Assembly: GCA_903813345.2 (NCBI GenBank)
Contig: CAIIXF020000007.1
Location: forward strand, 7,755,730-7,819,729
Length of the DNA: 64,000 nucleotides
Source of the DNA: Owenia fusiformis
Taxonomy: Eukaryota > Annelida > Polychaeta > Sabellida > Oweniidae
Reading direction: 5' to 3'
The translations under genes and the position numbers were made by a program. Of the stretch, positions 12,201 to 24,200 are shown piece after piece (within the stretch, counting starts at the first letter, position 1; each line of letters begins with the position of its first letter). The notes under the pieces are model-generated. The model saw only the letters and a list, made by a program, of their open reading frames with translations. It had not been told where the DNA came from and did not search any database.

Positions 12201-15200
12201 ACAGAGTTTTATGCCTTCAAAAGTAGTGCCATTTATTTCATATATCATGATACACATGTGGCACTAACCCTTTTAGGAAATACTCTCAAGTGGGTTAGTA
12301 ATAACTACCCTCTCAGTAGGATAGACAATCTTACAGATAGTTTGGAATTTATGATTTATGACCTCAAATGTAGTTTTCTTGGTGTTCATCTGATTTTGGT
12401 ATAAAAAGGGTAAATAGGTTCCCAGCATACTTAATTTATAAAGGGTCTGATTAATCAGAATTTCTGACAATGTATTTTATTGGAGTAGATCTTGGACAGT
12501 CACTCTAATCACTGGACAGATCTAATTTGCAAACTAGATAATATTGTTTATTTTCTCAATTTTGGTGTACTGTTTCACGTCCATGTTTTCATGTTGGGTC
12601 AACTGGTTGATGATAACTGATTGCGTCTCTTTGTGTGAGTTAAATGATTTCAGGTATGGGTTTTTGGAAAATCTTTATTTTGTAAACAACCATTAGATAT
12701 CAAAACGGGGAGGGGAGGGAGTGAAAGTTACCTTAACCTTTTCACCCCAAAATGTTCCGTTCCGATGCTTTGATGTACATATGTTTTAGGTTTGGATAAG
12801 ACCTTTTCCTGGTTGTACTTGTATATTCAAAACATGGTTGGAAAAACAAAAATTAGACTTTGATTTGTCAGAAAAAATAATTTTTGTTCCGATGGTGCAT
12901 CTTAAAAAAGATTTTAATTGAGGATATAAATACTCTAGCTAGAAATAGTGGTGTGCCTCAGTAATCGTTGATAAACTTCTTTATTGGGCAAAATACTAAA
13001 ATGATTCAGGAAATAGTGTGCCAGGGATAAGGTCAATATATCAATGTTATCCCACAATATAAACATTACTTGCATTTGGGAAGTCCATTTCCCTTTTTAA
13101 GGTTACCTACTAACTTTTATATATTCAACAAACTATCAATTTCATTATTCTGGGAGGGAACAAAGGGGTGAGTGGAGATCAATCTGAAATGAAATTGAAG
13201 GTAACCCAAAAAAGCAGAACCATTTATTCAGCACAACCGATTTATGGGTTCTGTCTTTTGGGCCACCCTGTAGAATGTTTTGGGACAAAACTGAAATATT
13301 GACCCGGCCCCTCAAAATACCATGTGCATGCCTATTTTCCTGGACGTATACTACATATTTTGGGCATGTGCATTATTGAATTTTAAATGAACAAAAAGAA
13401 TCAGCCCATCATACATTCGCTGATCTGATCAATCACTTTTGGGAATGAAAAAAGTAAACAATAACAATTTTGGGAATGTAACAAACAAACAATGCACGCA
13501 TCTCCAAGAAATTTTCATATGAAAATTATATCAAAATGTCAAAGCATAGATTAATTTTGAATTAAATTTTTGTTTGCATATCCATCGGAGACAAGCTTCA
13601 AGATAAGTTACTCATTTTTCATACTTAAGATTAAAGAAAACTAGAATTACATGCAAAAGTTGAACCCTATGGAGAGATATTTTGAACTAAGTATATTCTT
13701 TCCAGATGAAGCAGTTAAAATCAATGTAAAGAAAGTTTTGGTAACAGGCAAATCTCCTGTATGCATACAAGGATAAAATGTTCATAATATTTTTGAAACC
13801 AAAGATGAAATATCTGGTATAATTACTTACATGTTGCACAGTGTCTACTGGCAGTGTTAGGTCTGGCATAGGCTCTAGTTTGATACACAAAACTTTGGCA
13901 ATGATACCAAAAAATATCTTTTTCATCATTGGAGGCACCTCCTTCCCCCTCAACCCTTTGTGATGTATGTTCAATGTAAGAACAGTCATTGCAGTTGCAA
14001 ATGACACAATTGCTATAGTTATCCCGTAGTACAATCCTGCAAGCAAAGATAAATATGCATGTCAGATTAATAAGACTGGAGACAATGGTTATGTATATTT
14101 ACTTACATTTATAATGTCTTTATCTTAGTTTATATAACATTGAATCAGATAATTTCATTTATTTCATTGAACATTTACACAGGTTAAGTGTTTGTATTCA
14201 TGTACATTTACTATGATAAGGTATTTATGTTCATGTACATTTACTATGATAAAGTATTTATGTTCATGTACATTTACTATGATAAAGTATTTATGTTCAT
14301 GTACATTTACTATGATAAAGTATTTGTGTTAATGTACATTTTCCCCAGATAAAGTATTTATGTTCATGTGAATTTACTCAGATAATGTATTTATGTTAAT
14401 GTACATTTACTCAGATAAAGTATTTATGTTCATGTGAATTTACTCAGATAAAGTATTTATGTTCATGTGCATTTACTCAGATATAAGGTTTACATGTTCA
14501 TGCAAATTTACTCAGATAAAGTATTTATGTTCATGTACATTTACTATGATAAAGTATTTGTGTTAATGTACATTTTCTCAGATAAAGTATTTATGTTCTC
14601 AGATAAAGTATTTATGTTCATGTACATTTACTATGATAAAGTATTTATGTTAATGTACATTTTCTCAGATAAAGTATTTATGTTCATGTAAATTTACTCA
14701 GATAAAGTATTTATGTTCATGAGCATTTACTCAGATAAAGTATTTATGTTCATGTACATTAACTCAGATATTATCATTTTACTCAAATACATTTACTCAG
14801 ACAACGTATTTCTATTCATTACATTTATTCAGATAAGATATTTATATTCAAGTACATTAACTCAGATAAAGTTCTCAAATATTTCATGCTACATTTACTC
14901 AAGATAGTTTTGTTCATGGACATTTACCTAAATAAGATTTTTGTGTTCATGTACATTTACTCATATAAGGTTATTTTACATTTACGCAGATAAGGTCTTT
15001 ATTTTGTAATACTGTTTATCTCCCTTTTGGGACTTGGGCATACATACCTATTAGTGGAAGAACCGTTGATGTTGGTGGCATACTCTCTGCTACTAGCATT
15101 AGGAAGACAGTCATTGATAGCAGTGTAGTAATTCCCATTGTTACTTTCTCACCCGAATCAGACGGCACATAAAATCCCAAAAGTGCCACAAATGTGATTA

Positions 15201-18200
15201 ATATACATGGCATTATCATGTTGAATACGTAGAAAAGTGGCTTGCGACGAATCTCAATAGTGTAGGTGACATCGGGGTAAGGTTCTGGACAGCACGAATA
15301 GTAAACTAAATTCCGTACAGCGTGTAAATTCAATAACTGCCATTCACTGTTTGGAATGTAATTAGATATATCCCCCTTTTCACCAACTTTGAGTAGATTC
15401 ACTTGATAGCCATCATATGTCCAAGATGCAAATACAAGCTTACACTTTTGTTCGTCAAATGGGAAATAGCGCACATCAACTGCACATGAGCTCTTAAAGA
15501 TAACCATACTAAGCCAGGTGACATTGCCATGATTGTCGACCATCACGTTGGTACTGATGGACGCTCTGTATGAGGAGACATCAGCACTGAAATATAAAAT
15601 CATAACTTATAGCAATCAGTAAACGAGAAAACTGAAAAGTGAAATGCATAGTAAGCTTATACAATAGCAATAATGCTTTGGGACAATTCCATTACAAGGA
15701 GCATGGGGACTAACAAGGAGAAATCATCTAGTATACATTGGGAAGGTAGAGGCGGTACAGAGGTTTGATAAGAGGGAAGGAGATACAAATTGATCAAGAG
15801 ATTGAGAACAGATAAAGATTAGATTAAAGAATGGATGGGATGAAGAGAGATCAAAAGATGAAGAAGGGACAAATAGGTTAGAGGAAAGAGTGGAAGAGAT
15901 GAAAAAGATTAAGGTAAGGAGTAGGGACATATAGATAAGAAGAGGGTAGGGGACAAAGAGATTGAGATAACGAGTAGGGTCTAGAGATGAGAGAGAGGAA
16001 TACAGAGAGAACAAGAGATGAAGCTTGTCATACTGCTTGGGGGTTCACTGTCCAATTGGAGACATATACAAAGAGATGGAGGGATAAGAAATGAGTTAGG
16101 TCAGGTATAACAATGAAGCTGTAAAAGAAGACAACAAGAATAGCTAAACAGATTTTCCTTTCGAGGACTGCTGAAATAACGACGTCTATTTGTAAGTGGT
16201 TTAATATGCAAAGATACATCAGGAGACTAGACAATGTCCTGATTGATAGCTTTGAAGAATTGTGAAGGAGGCGCCGAGTCACGGAATCTGAACGCTAGAG
16301 GAGGATGTAAATCAATCGGAAATTCAACCTTACCATCCTTCATATTACAAACTTCAGATCATGAGTCAGTACACGCCACGCATATTATAAACTGATAAAG
16401 GGGGGCATGAGTAAATGGAACATTGATGGTGGTTGTACTGCTAGGAAAGAACATCTATGTGTACGTAGTATTAGGGAATTACAGATGATGTATATATCAT
16501 TGTTTCCGAGGGTATTAGATGAGTCTCCCCACACGCTCACTCTCATTACAGCATTTGTTTAGTTAATCTAAAGACAGTGATTCCCCTTTGAAATTGTGAT
16601 TGGAATTTCCCTCTGTGCAATTACAGTGTTATAATAGACAGCTTAACTAAACGGAGTATTGAGGTCTCTTTGAAGGAATTCATTGTGGAGTCTATTGATC
16701 TGTCATCGGCTTCGACTGAGACTCGGCAGTTCCACCAAAAGAAAGAAAACAATAAAAGCAAGATTTATTAATTTCCAACAGCGTAGAAGCCCTTAATCAT
16801 CGTTACGAACTTCAGGCTTCGTCGACAGATTCATTGAGTTAATGACTTGTTTTACGAGTTAATCCTCGCCACTGAACAAGAGTAATTTATGAATTATATA
16901 TTTTATTATGGAACTTACGTTCGGTGATAGTGAATGAATAGATTTTCGAGTTTTAGATTGTGCATTTTAAAGGTCCAATAGGAATTTTAACATAATGGTT
17001 ATTGGACGGTTATCCGAGCATATGATTTTAAAAATAAAAGCGATACTTTTCCTTATAAACATGAGTGTCAGAGCCACTAAATTGGGCCCAACAAAAAAAT
17101 TGGGCCCAAAACTTTTAAAGGCCCGTTAAATTGGTCTTTTGGGGCACAAATGGGCCTTGTAAGGCCTTATTTTTTAATTTTACGCCAAATAATCAGGAAA
17201 ATGGGCGTTTTCAGACTTCAAATATGCCCACCCCTCTGTTTTAAAGAAGCAACTATTGGAAAAAGTAGGCAATAGAGCTTTGGCACAATTCGACCTCCTG
17301 GGCCTTTTAGGGTTAAGGGAGTCATTTATGCTTGTTATTCATAAGAGACAACAAAAATAGGGATGCCGTATGTGTAGTTGGATAAATGCCATTAGTCTAA
17401 AACTATTGTCTCGAAATAGAGAATAATATCGATTTCACTGAAAAACCAATCTTATGTAACCTCCTTTTTGTGACTTCTTTAAAAGTCATTCGTAAAGATA
17501 TTTCCTTTATATTGCAAATCATTAGTGTTAATCGCCTACTATACGCTAACCATGAGCAGAGTGACACGAGAGACAATCTTCAATTTAGTGTTTCCAACAT
17601 TGAGTAAATTACCAAAGTTCGTTTTAGAGTGCTCAAGATTAGAATCCAATGTAACATATTTAACTGTTCCCTTGGGATTATTTTCTTTCTTTTACGTGGT
17701 TAAATCTGGACCGTAATCTTTTTAAGTTTTATTACATGATCTGAACAAGGATGAAGATATCAGAGCAAATAAAGTTGTTAAAGATTAAGGTGTCCAAATT
17801 AATTAGAACTGAAATATTTTGCCATATAACCTCGAGTATATAGAGACCTTCAGAGACCTTTTTTACAAAGTAGGCATCACATATGTTCCACCTTAAACTA
17901 ATCATTTTAGTGTTTTAATTGTTTTTAATTGTAAAATCAACGACTGGGGGATAAACCATACTGTTAAACCAGTGTATTCCTTCACTTATATAAACTACAG
18001 GATGAGCCAAAAAGATAACCCAATTGTTTGGTCGTTTGGATTACCTTTTTGGCTCACTCTGTACTTAGACTAACCAGGATGAGATTAAACTGGACATTTT
18101 AATTATTATGACAGCTCCCTAAAATCAGATGGAGACGTCAGTTCAGATGATATTTCTTTGGGAAACAAAGTAGTGGAGTAAACAGTTTCGTCTACACTTG

Positions 18201-21200
18201 TAAATCGGATAAGTCATTGATATGGAATTGATGCTCTTGAAGCTCGTAAAACATTATCAACTAACAAGGGAGCACTAGAACTGGCTACATTAATAGGACA
18301 TTGATTAAGCTTGAAACTTAGATCATTCATTTATATTGTTGACGGTAAACTCCCTTAGAATTAGAATAGAGACAAAACCGTTGTCTTCCTTTTTGAGGTT
18401 TGAACCGACCACTCTTGATCATCTTGATTTACAGGTTTCAGTAGCTTGTTATAACACATTGGAAGTAGAAGATGATGCCTGAACATATTACAACGCTTAT
18501 TTAGAGAAAATGATTTTTCATCTTGATTTTTATTTAACATTAGTTGTTGAATAGCTGGAACCGTGTTTCTGTAGATGCTTATGATTATAGCATTAGCATG
18601 GATACTAAATTTTGCAGGATTTTAATATACTAGTATTACGACATTGCTTGTAGCGTTTGGCCACATTGTATGAATCCAACGCCAGTGATCAGCTCATCAT
18701 TTCCTGACATCACTTATCTGATGTTTTTGTCACAACTATGAAATGGTGACATCCTCTTTTATCCACAGTTTTCTATAACTGGCCTTCGGCGTCTGTAACA
18801 ATTATTTCACTTTTGTAATTGCAATCAGGTTGTGACATTTTGACTTGTGTTACAGTTGGCATATACCATTTGTAATGATGCATGACTGATCTATGTCACA
18901 TCGACCTCGAAGTATGTCAGCTTTGTTTGAACTTCAACTATGTCCTTGATGTGTTTTATAGTTTTCTTTGTCACTTTCAGGAGTTTTTATGGCCACCATT
19001 TGTAATAGCTTATCAGGGGGGGGGGGGGGGGTACTAGCTCTTATGATTCTTGAGTCTATTGTTTGAACCCACCAAACATATTCATTTGGTTAGTTATGGC
19101 CATCGAAACGTCAAAATTAAAACTAATATAGCGTAGTCAGAATAGTAGTAGTGAGAGCAATGAGAACATTATTTTTAATGCGTTGTTACATGTGTAGTAG
19201 CCATGGCCGCTGATGGGAGACTCATTATATTACTGTAATGTTATTTTGTGCTTTTTACTTATATTGCCATAAGTGTTGTCTCTCATCAAAAGTGTCATAA
19301 ACCAGAAGTTGTTAATGACATCAACGACTTTGTACCAGACACAACGATAGTCAAGCGGGAATAATACTTGAGAAATACGTTACCCCAGGGTCTTGAAGAT
19401 TGCCATGCTAATGAAATATATTTTGATAATGTGAAATAAATGGAAAAAGGGCACATCAACGCTAAAATCGCTGTAAGTTATATGATTTTGTTTGTTAAAG
19501 TATCAAAACTACTTATTCTTGAAACGAGTTTTTTCTGCTTGAAGGCCGAATTAAAATGGCTGATCATATTTTAAGAATATAAATAAGTTGCTATCATGTC
19601 TAGGGACAATAACCTTAGTCTCGTTCGGATTCTGTTTCAACTCTAATTTTCCCAGTACAATAGGCCCTTAGCAATGTGATGCCTGGGAATCTAATGATTG
19701 AAATCGCCATAGTACATTCATCGTTTCTGTGCTGTTCTGTACTTTTTGTTTCATATAAATCGAATAAAAAACTATTAATTTTTTAATGAATTTCCCATAT
19801 TATTAAATTGCACCTTAGAGTCGTTGATTGACCATAGCAGAAGAGTTAGTAAGTCTGTGACACACCTGCATCTTCATCCATAACGTCATGGAATACACAT
19901 GCGAGATTTTTTTATATGGTAATCTATTTTAAAGTCATCTGGGAGGTCATTAATGAATATTAGAAAGAGCAAGGGGCCTAATATTGACTCCTGTGGGACG
20001 AGGTGCGACATGCGAGATGATTGATGAGTGTTCATCTTAAGTCCAATTGAAAATCAAAATTTAGAAATAATTGTTTTAACCTTAAGGACCTTAACCTTCT
20101 GTGTAATGAAGACACATAATGAAAATCTGCGATTTCCCTCTGTGCAATTACAGTGTTATAATAGACAGCTTAACTAAACTGAGTATTGAGGTCTCTTTGA
20201 AGGAATTCATTGTGGAGTCTATTGATCTGTCATCGGCTTCGACTGAGACTCGGCAGTTCCACCAAAAGAAAGAAAACAATAAAAGCAAGATTTATTAATT
20301 TCCAACAGCGTAGAAGCCCTTAATCATCGTTACGAACTTCAGGCTTCGTCGACAGATTCATTGAGTTAATGACTTGTTTTACGAGTTAATCCTCGCCACT
20401 GAACAAGAGTAATTTATGAATTATATATTTTATTATGGAACTTACGTTCGGTGATAGTGAATGAATAGATTTTCGAGTTTTAGATTGTGCATTTTAAAGG
20501 TCCAATAGGAATTTTAACATAATGGTTATTGGACGGTTATCCGAGCATATGATTTTAAAAATAAAAGCGATACTTTTCCTTATAAACATGAGTGTCAGAG
20601 CCACTAAATTGGGCCCAACAAAAAATTTTGGGCCCAAAACTTTTTAAAGGCCCGTTAAATTGGTCTTTTTGGGCACAAATGGGCCTTGTAAGGCCTTATT
20701 TTTTAAATTTTTCGCCAAATAATCAGGAAAATGTGCCTTTTCAGACTTCAAATATGCCCACCCCTCTGTTTTAAAGAAGCAACTATTGGAAAAAGTAGGC
20801 AATAGAGCTTTGGCACAATTCGACCTCCTGGGCCTTTTAGGGTTAAGGGAGTCATTTATGCTTGTTATTCATAAGAGACTGATGCCGTTTGTGAAGTTGG
20901 ATAAATGCCATTAGTCTAACACTATTGTCTCGAAATAGAGAATAATATCGATTTCACTGAAAAACCAATCTTATGTAACCTCCTTTTTGTGACTTCTTTA
21001 AAAGTCGTTCGTAAAGATATTTCCTTTATATTGCAAATCATTAGTGTTAATCGCCTACGCAACCATGAGTAGGGTGATACGAGAGACAATCTTCAATTTA
21101 GTGTTTCCAACATTGAGTAAATTACCAAAGTTCGTTTTAGAGTGCTCAAGATTAGAATCCAATGTAACATATTTAACTGTTCCCTTGAGATTATTTTCTT

Positions 21201-24200
21201 TCTTTTACGTGGTTAAATCTGGACCGTAATCTTTTTAAGTTTTATTACATGATCTGAACAAGAATGAAGATATCAGAGCAAATAAAGTTGTTCAAGATTA
21301 AGGTGTCCAAATTAATTAGAACTGAAATATTTTGCCATATAACCTTGACTATATAGAGACCTTCAGGGACCTTTTTACAAAGTAGGCATCACATATGTTC
21401 CACCTTAAACTAATCATTTTTAGTGTTTTAATTGTAAAATCAACGACGGGAGGATAAACCATACTGTTAAACCAGTTAGTCAAAGACTCCATCCACACCC
21501 CCGTCACCTTCATTCTCTTTACCTGGCCATGGCAATATACAGACGAGAGAGAAGGATAAAGGGGGGGGGGGACTATAAACGAATGTATTCCTTCACTCAT
21601 ATAAACTACAGGATGAGCCAAAACGGTAACCCAATTGTTTGAGCGTTTGGGTTACCCTTTTGGCTCACTCTGTACTTAGACTAACCAGGATGAGATTAAA
21701 CTGGACATTTTAATTATTATGACAGCTCCCTAAAATCGAGATGGAGACGTCAGTTCAGATGATATTGCTTTGGGAAACAAAGTGGAGTAAACAGATCCGT
21801 CTTCACTTGTAAATCGGATAAGTCATTGATATGGAATTGATGCTCTTGAAGCTCGTAAAACATTATCAACTAACAAGGGAGCACTAGAACTGGCTACTTT
21901 AATAGGACATTGATTAAGCTTGAAACTTAGATCATTCATTTATATTGTTGACGGTAAACTCCCTTAGGATGAGAATAGAGACAAAACCGTTGTTTTCCTT
22001 TTTTGAGGTTTGAACCGACCACTCTTGAACATCTTGATTTACAGGTTTCAGTAGCTTGTTATACCACATTTGAAGTCGAAGATGACGCCTGAACATATTA
22101 CAACGCTTATTTAGAGAAAATGATTTTTCATCTTGATTTTTATTTAACATTAGTTGTTGAATATCTGGAACCGTGTTTCTGTAGATGCTTATGATTATAG
22201 CATTAGCATGGATACTAAATTTTGCAGGATTTTAATATACTAGTATTACGACATTGCTTGTTGTAGCGTTTGGCCACATTGTATGAATCCAACGCCAGTG
22301 ATCAGCTCATCATTTCCTGACATCACTTATCTGATGTTTTTGTCACAACTATTGAATGGTGACATCCTCTTTTATCCACAGTTTTCTATGACTGGCCTTC
22401 GGCGTCTGTAACAATTGTTTCACTTTTGTAATTGCAATCAGGTTGTGACATTTTGACTTATGTTACAGTTGTCATATACCATTTGCAATAATGCATGACT
22501 GATCTATGTCATATCGACCTGGAAATATGTCAGCTTTGTTTGAACTTCAACCGTGTCCTTGATGTGTTTCATAGTTTTCACTTTCAGGAGTTTTTATGGC
22601 CACACTTTTCGGAATCCATTTGTAATAGCTTATCAGGGGGGGGGGGTACTATCTCTTATGATTCATGAGTCTATTGTCGGAACCCACGAAACGGATTCAT
22701 TGGGCAGGTTATACCGTAGGCCATCAAAACGTGAAAATTAAAACTACGCTATAGAATAAACATTATTTTTAACGCGTTGTTACATGTGTAGTAGCCTTGG
22801 ACGTTGATGGGAGACTCATTCTATTACTGTAATGTTATTTTCTGCTTTTTACTCATATTGCCATTAGTGTTGTCTCCCATCAAAAGTGTCATAAACCAGA
22901 AGATGTTAATGACATCAACGACTTTGTACCAGACAAAACAATAGTCAAGCGGGAATAATACTTGAGAAATACGTTACCCCAGGGTCTTGGAGATTGCCAT
23001 GCTAATGAAATATATTTTGATAATGTGAAATAAATGGAAAAATGACTCATCAACGCTAAAATCGCTGTAAGTTATATGATTTTGTTTGTTAAAGTATCAA
23101 AACTACTTATTCTTGAAATGAGTTTTTTCTGCTTGAAGGCCGAATTAAAATGGCTGATCATATTTTAAGAATATAAATAAGTTGTTATCATGTCTAGGGA
23201 CAATAACTTAGTTTCGTTCGGATTCTGTTTCAACTCTAATTTTCCCAGTACAATAGGCCCTTAGCAATGTGATGCCTGGGAATCTAATGATTGAAATCGC
23301 CACAGTGCATTCATCGTTTCTGTGCTGTTCTGTACTTTTTGTTTCATATAAATCGAATAAAAAACTATTAATTTTTTAATGAATTTCCCATATTATTAAA
23401 TTGCACCTTAGAGTCGTTGATTGACCATGGCAGAATAGTAAGTAAGCCCATGATACACCTGCATCTTCATCCATAACGTCATGGAGTACAGATTTTTTTA
23501 TATGGTAATCTATTTCAAAGTCATCTGGGAGGTCATTAATGAATATTAGAAAGAGCAAGGGGCCTAATATTGACTCCTGTGGGACAACGAGGTGCGACGT
23601 GCGAGATGATTAATGAGTGTTCATCTTAAGGTCAATTGAAAATCAAAATTTAGAAATAATTGTTTTAACCTTAAGGACCTTAATCTTCTTTGTAATGAAG
23701 ACACATAATGAAAATCTGCGTTAGGGCTGGTGTGAAAAAGTCATTCCACCCCAGTAAGGATCGAACCCACGACCTCTCGTTTTCCGGACCTTCTGTATCC
23801 CCGTCTCTGGGCGTAAAGCCACCTTTAATTGGTTCAAAATTTTCAATGGTATTACAATTCTATATTTTTATCATTTTTTATTTGTTATATGGATCTTGAA
23901 TACAATGCTTTGCAACTTTTGCAAATGCAGTATTTATTGTCCATGTACATGTACCTCTATCACAGTACATGTCTATTAACATGGTGATTGTCATATACAG
24001 TTGGGTTTAGGTATGTATGGGTGTATCATCCTAACAAACTAAGACAATCTTTCTTGGGGGACATTTTTTCTCTTTCGCACCAGGTTCTAACGATGGATAT
24101 CAGTTGCCGTTCCTTTTCTTATTCCCGTGTTTTTGCTCGTACGTATTTTTGTCTGATATTTTCTGTATGCATGGATTTAATCCAGGAATATACAGACGTT

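Larger units (their letters stand above)
6274..13830 (-). other. nAChR intron 6
   Basis: About 7.6 kb of AT-rich sequence without a supported exon. It holds a TIR element hard against the exon 7 acceptor, a tRNA-derived SINE fragment (7384-7452), a 45-bp minisatellite (8290-8745), pieces of the 'gtctccaactttttt' repeat at about 9720-9810 and 10265-10310, and a small inverted-repeat element at 11107-11178. Confidence 0.85.
16605..20131. repeat. Tandem segmental duplication, copy 1 (3527 bp)
   Basis: Begins 'atttccctctgtgcaattac' and ends 'aatgaaaatctgcg'. Copy 2 follows immediately. Long stretches are identical; differences are scattered substitutions and small indels, by eye a few per cent. 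Contents in order: a 'ggcccaa'-rich segment (about 17085-17310), a 64-bp TA-flanked hairpin (17998-18061), a 16-G run (19016-19031) and a LINE RT fragment. Confidence 0.95.
20132..23720. repeat. Tandem segmental duplication, copy 2 (3589 bp)
   Basis: Same order of contents as copy 1. It has an extra 108 bp at 21477-21584, a shorter G run (11 G, 22636-22646) and a few small deletions. It ends with the same 'aatgaaaatctgcg' as copy 1 and is followed directly by a SINE, so the right breakpoint is at the SINE border. Confidence 0.95.

Noticed and set aside
14467-14907. Repetitive + strand frames ([12 protein letters not shown]...)
   Set aside because: They arise from the 33-bp minisatellite, whose period is a multiple of three.
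17525-17716. Matching 61-63-codon frames in both duplication copies (17525-17716 and 21044-21229)
   Set aside because: Their preservation is explained by the recent duplication itself; the protein (MLIAYY...[12 protein letters not shown]) has no recognised domain.
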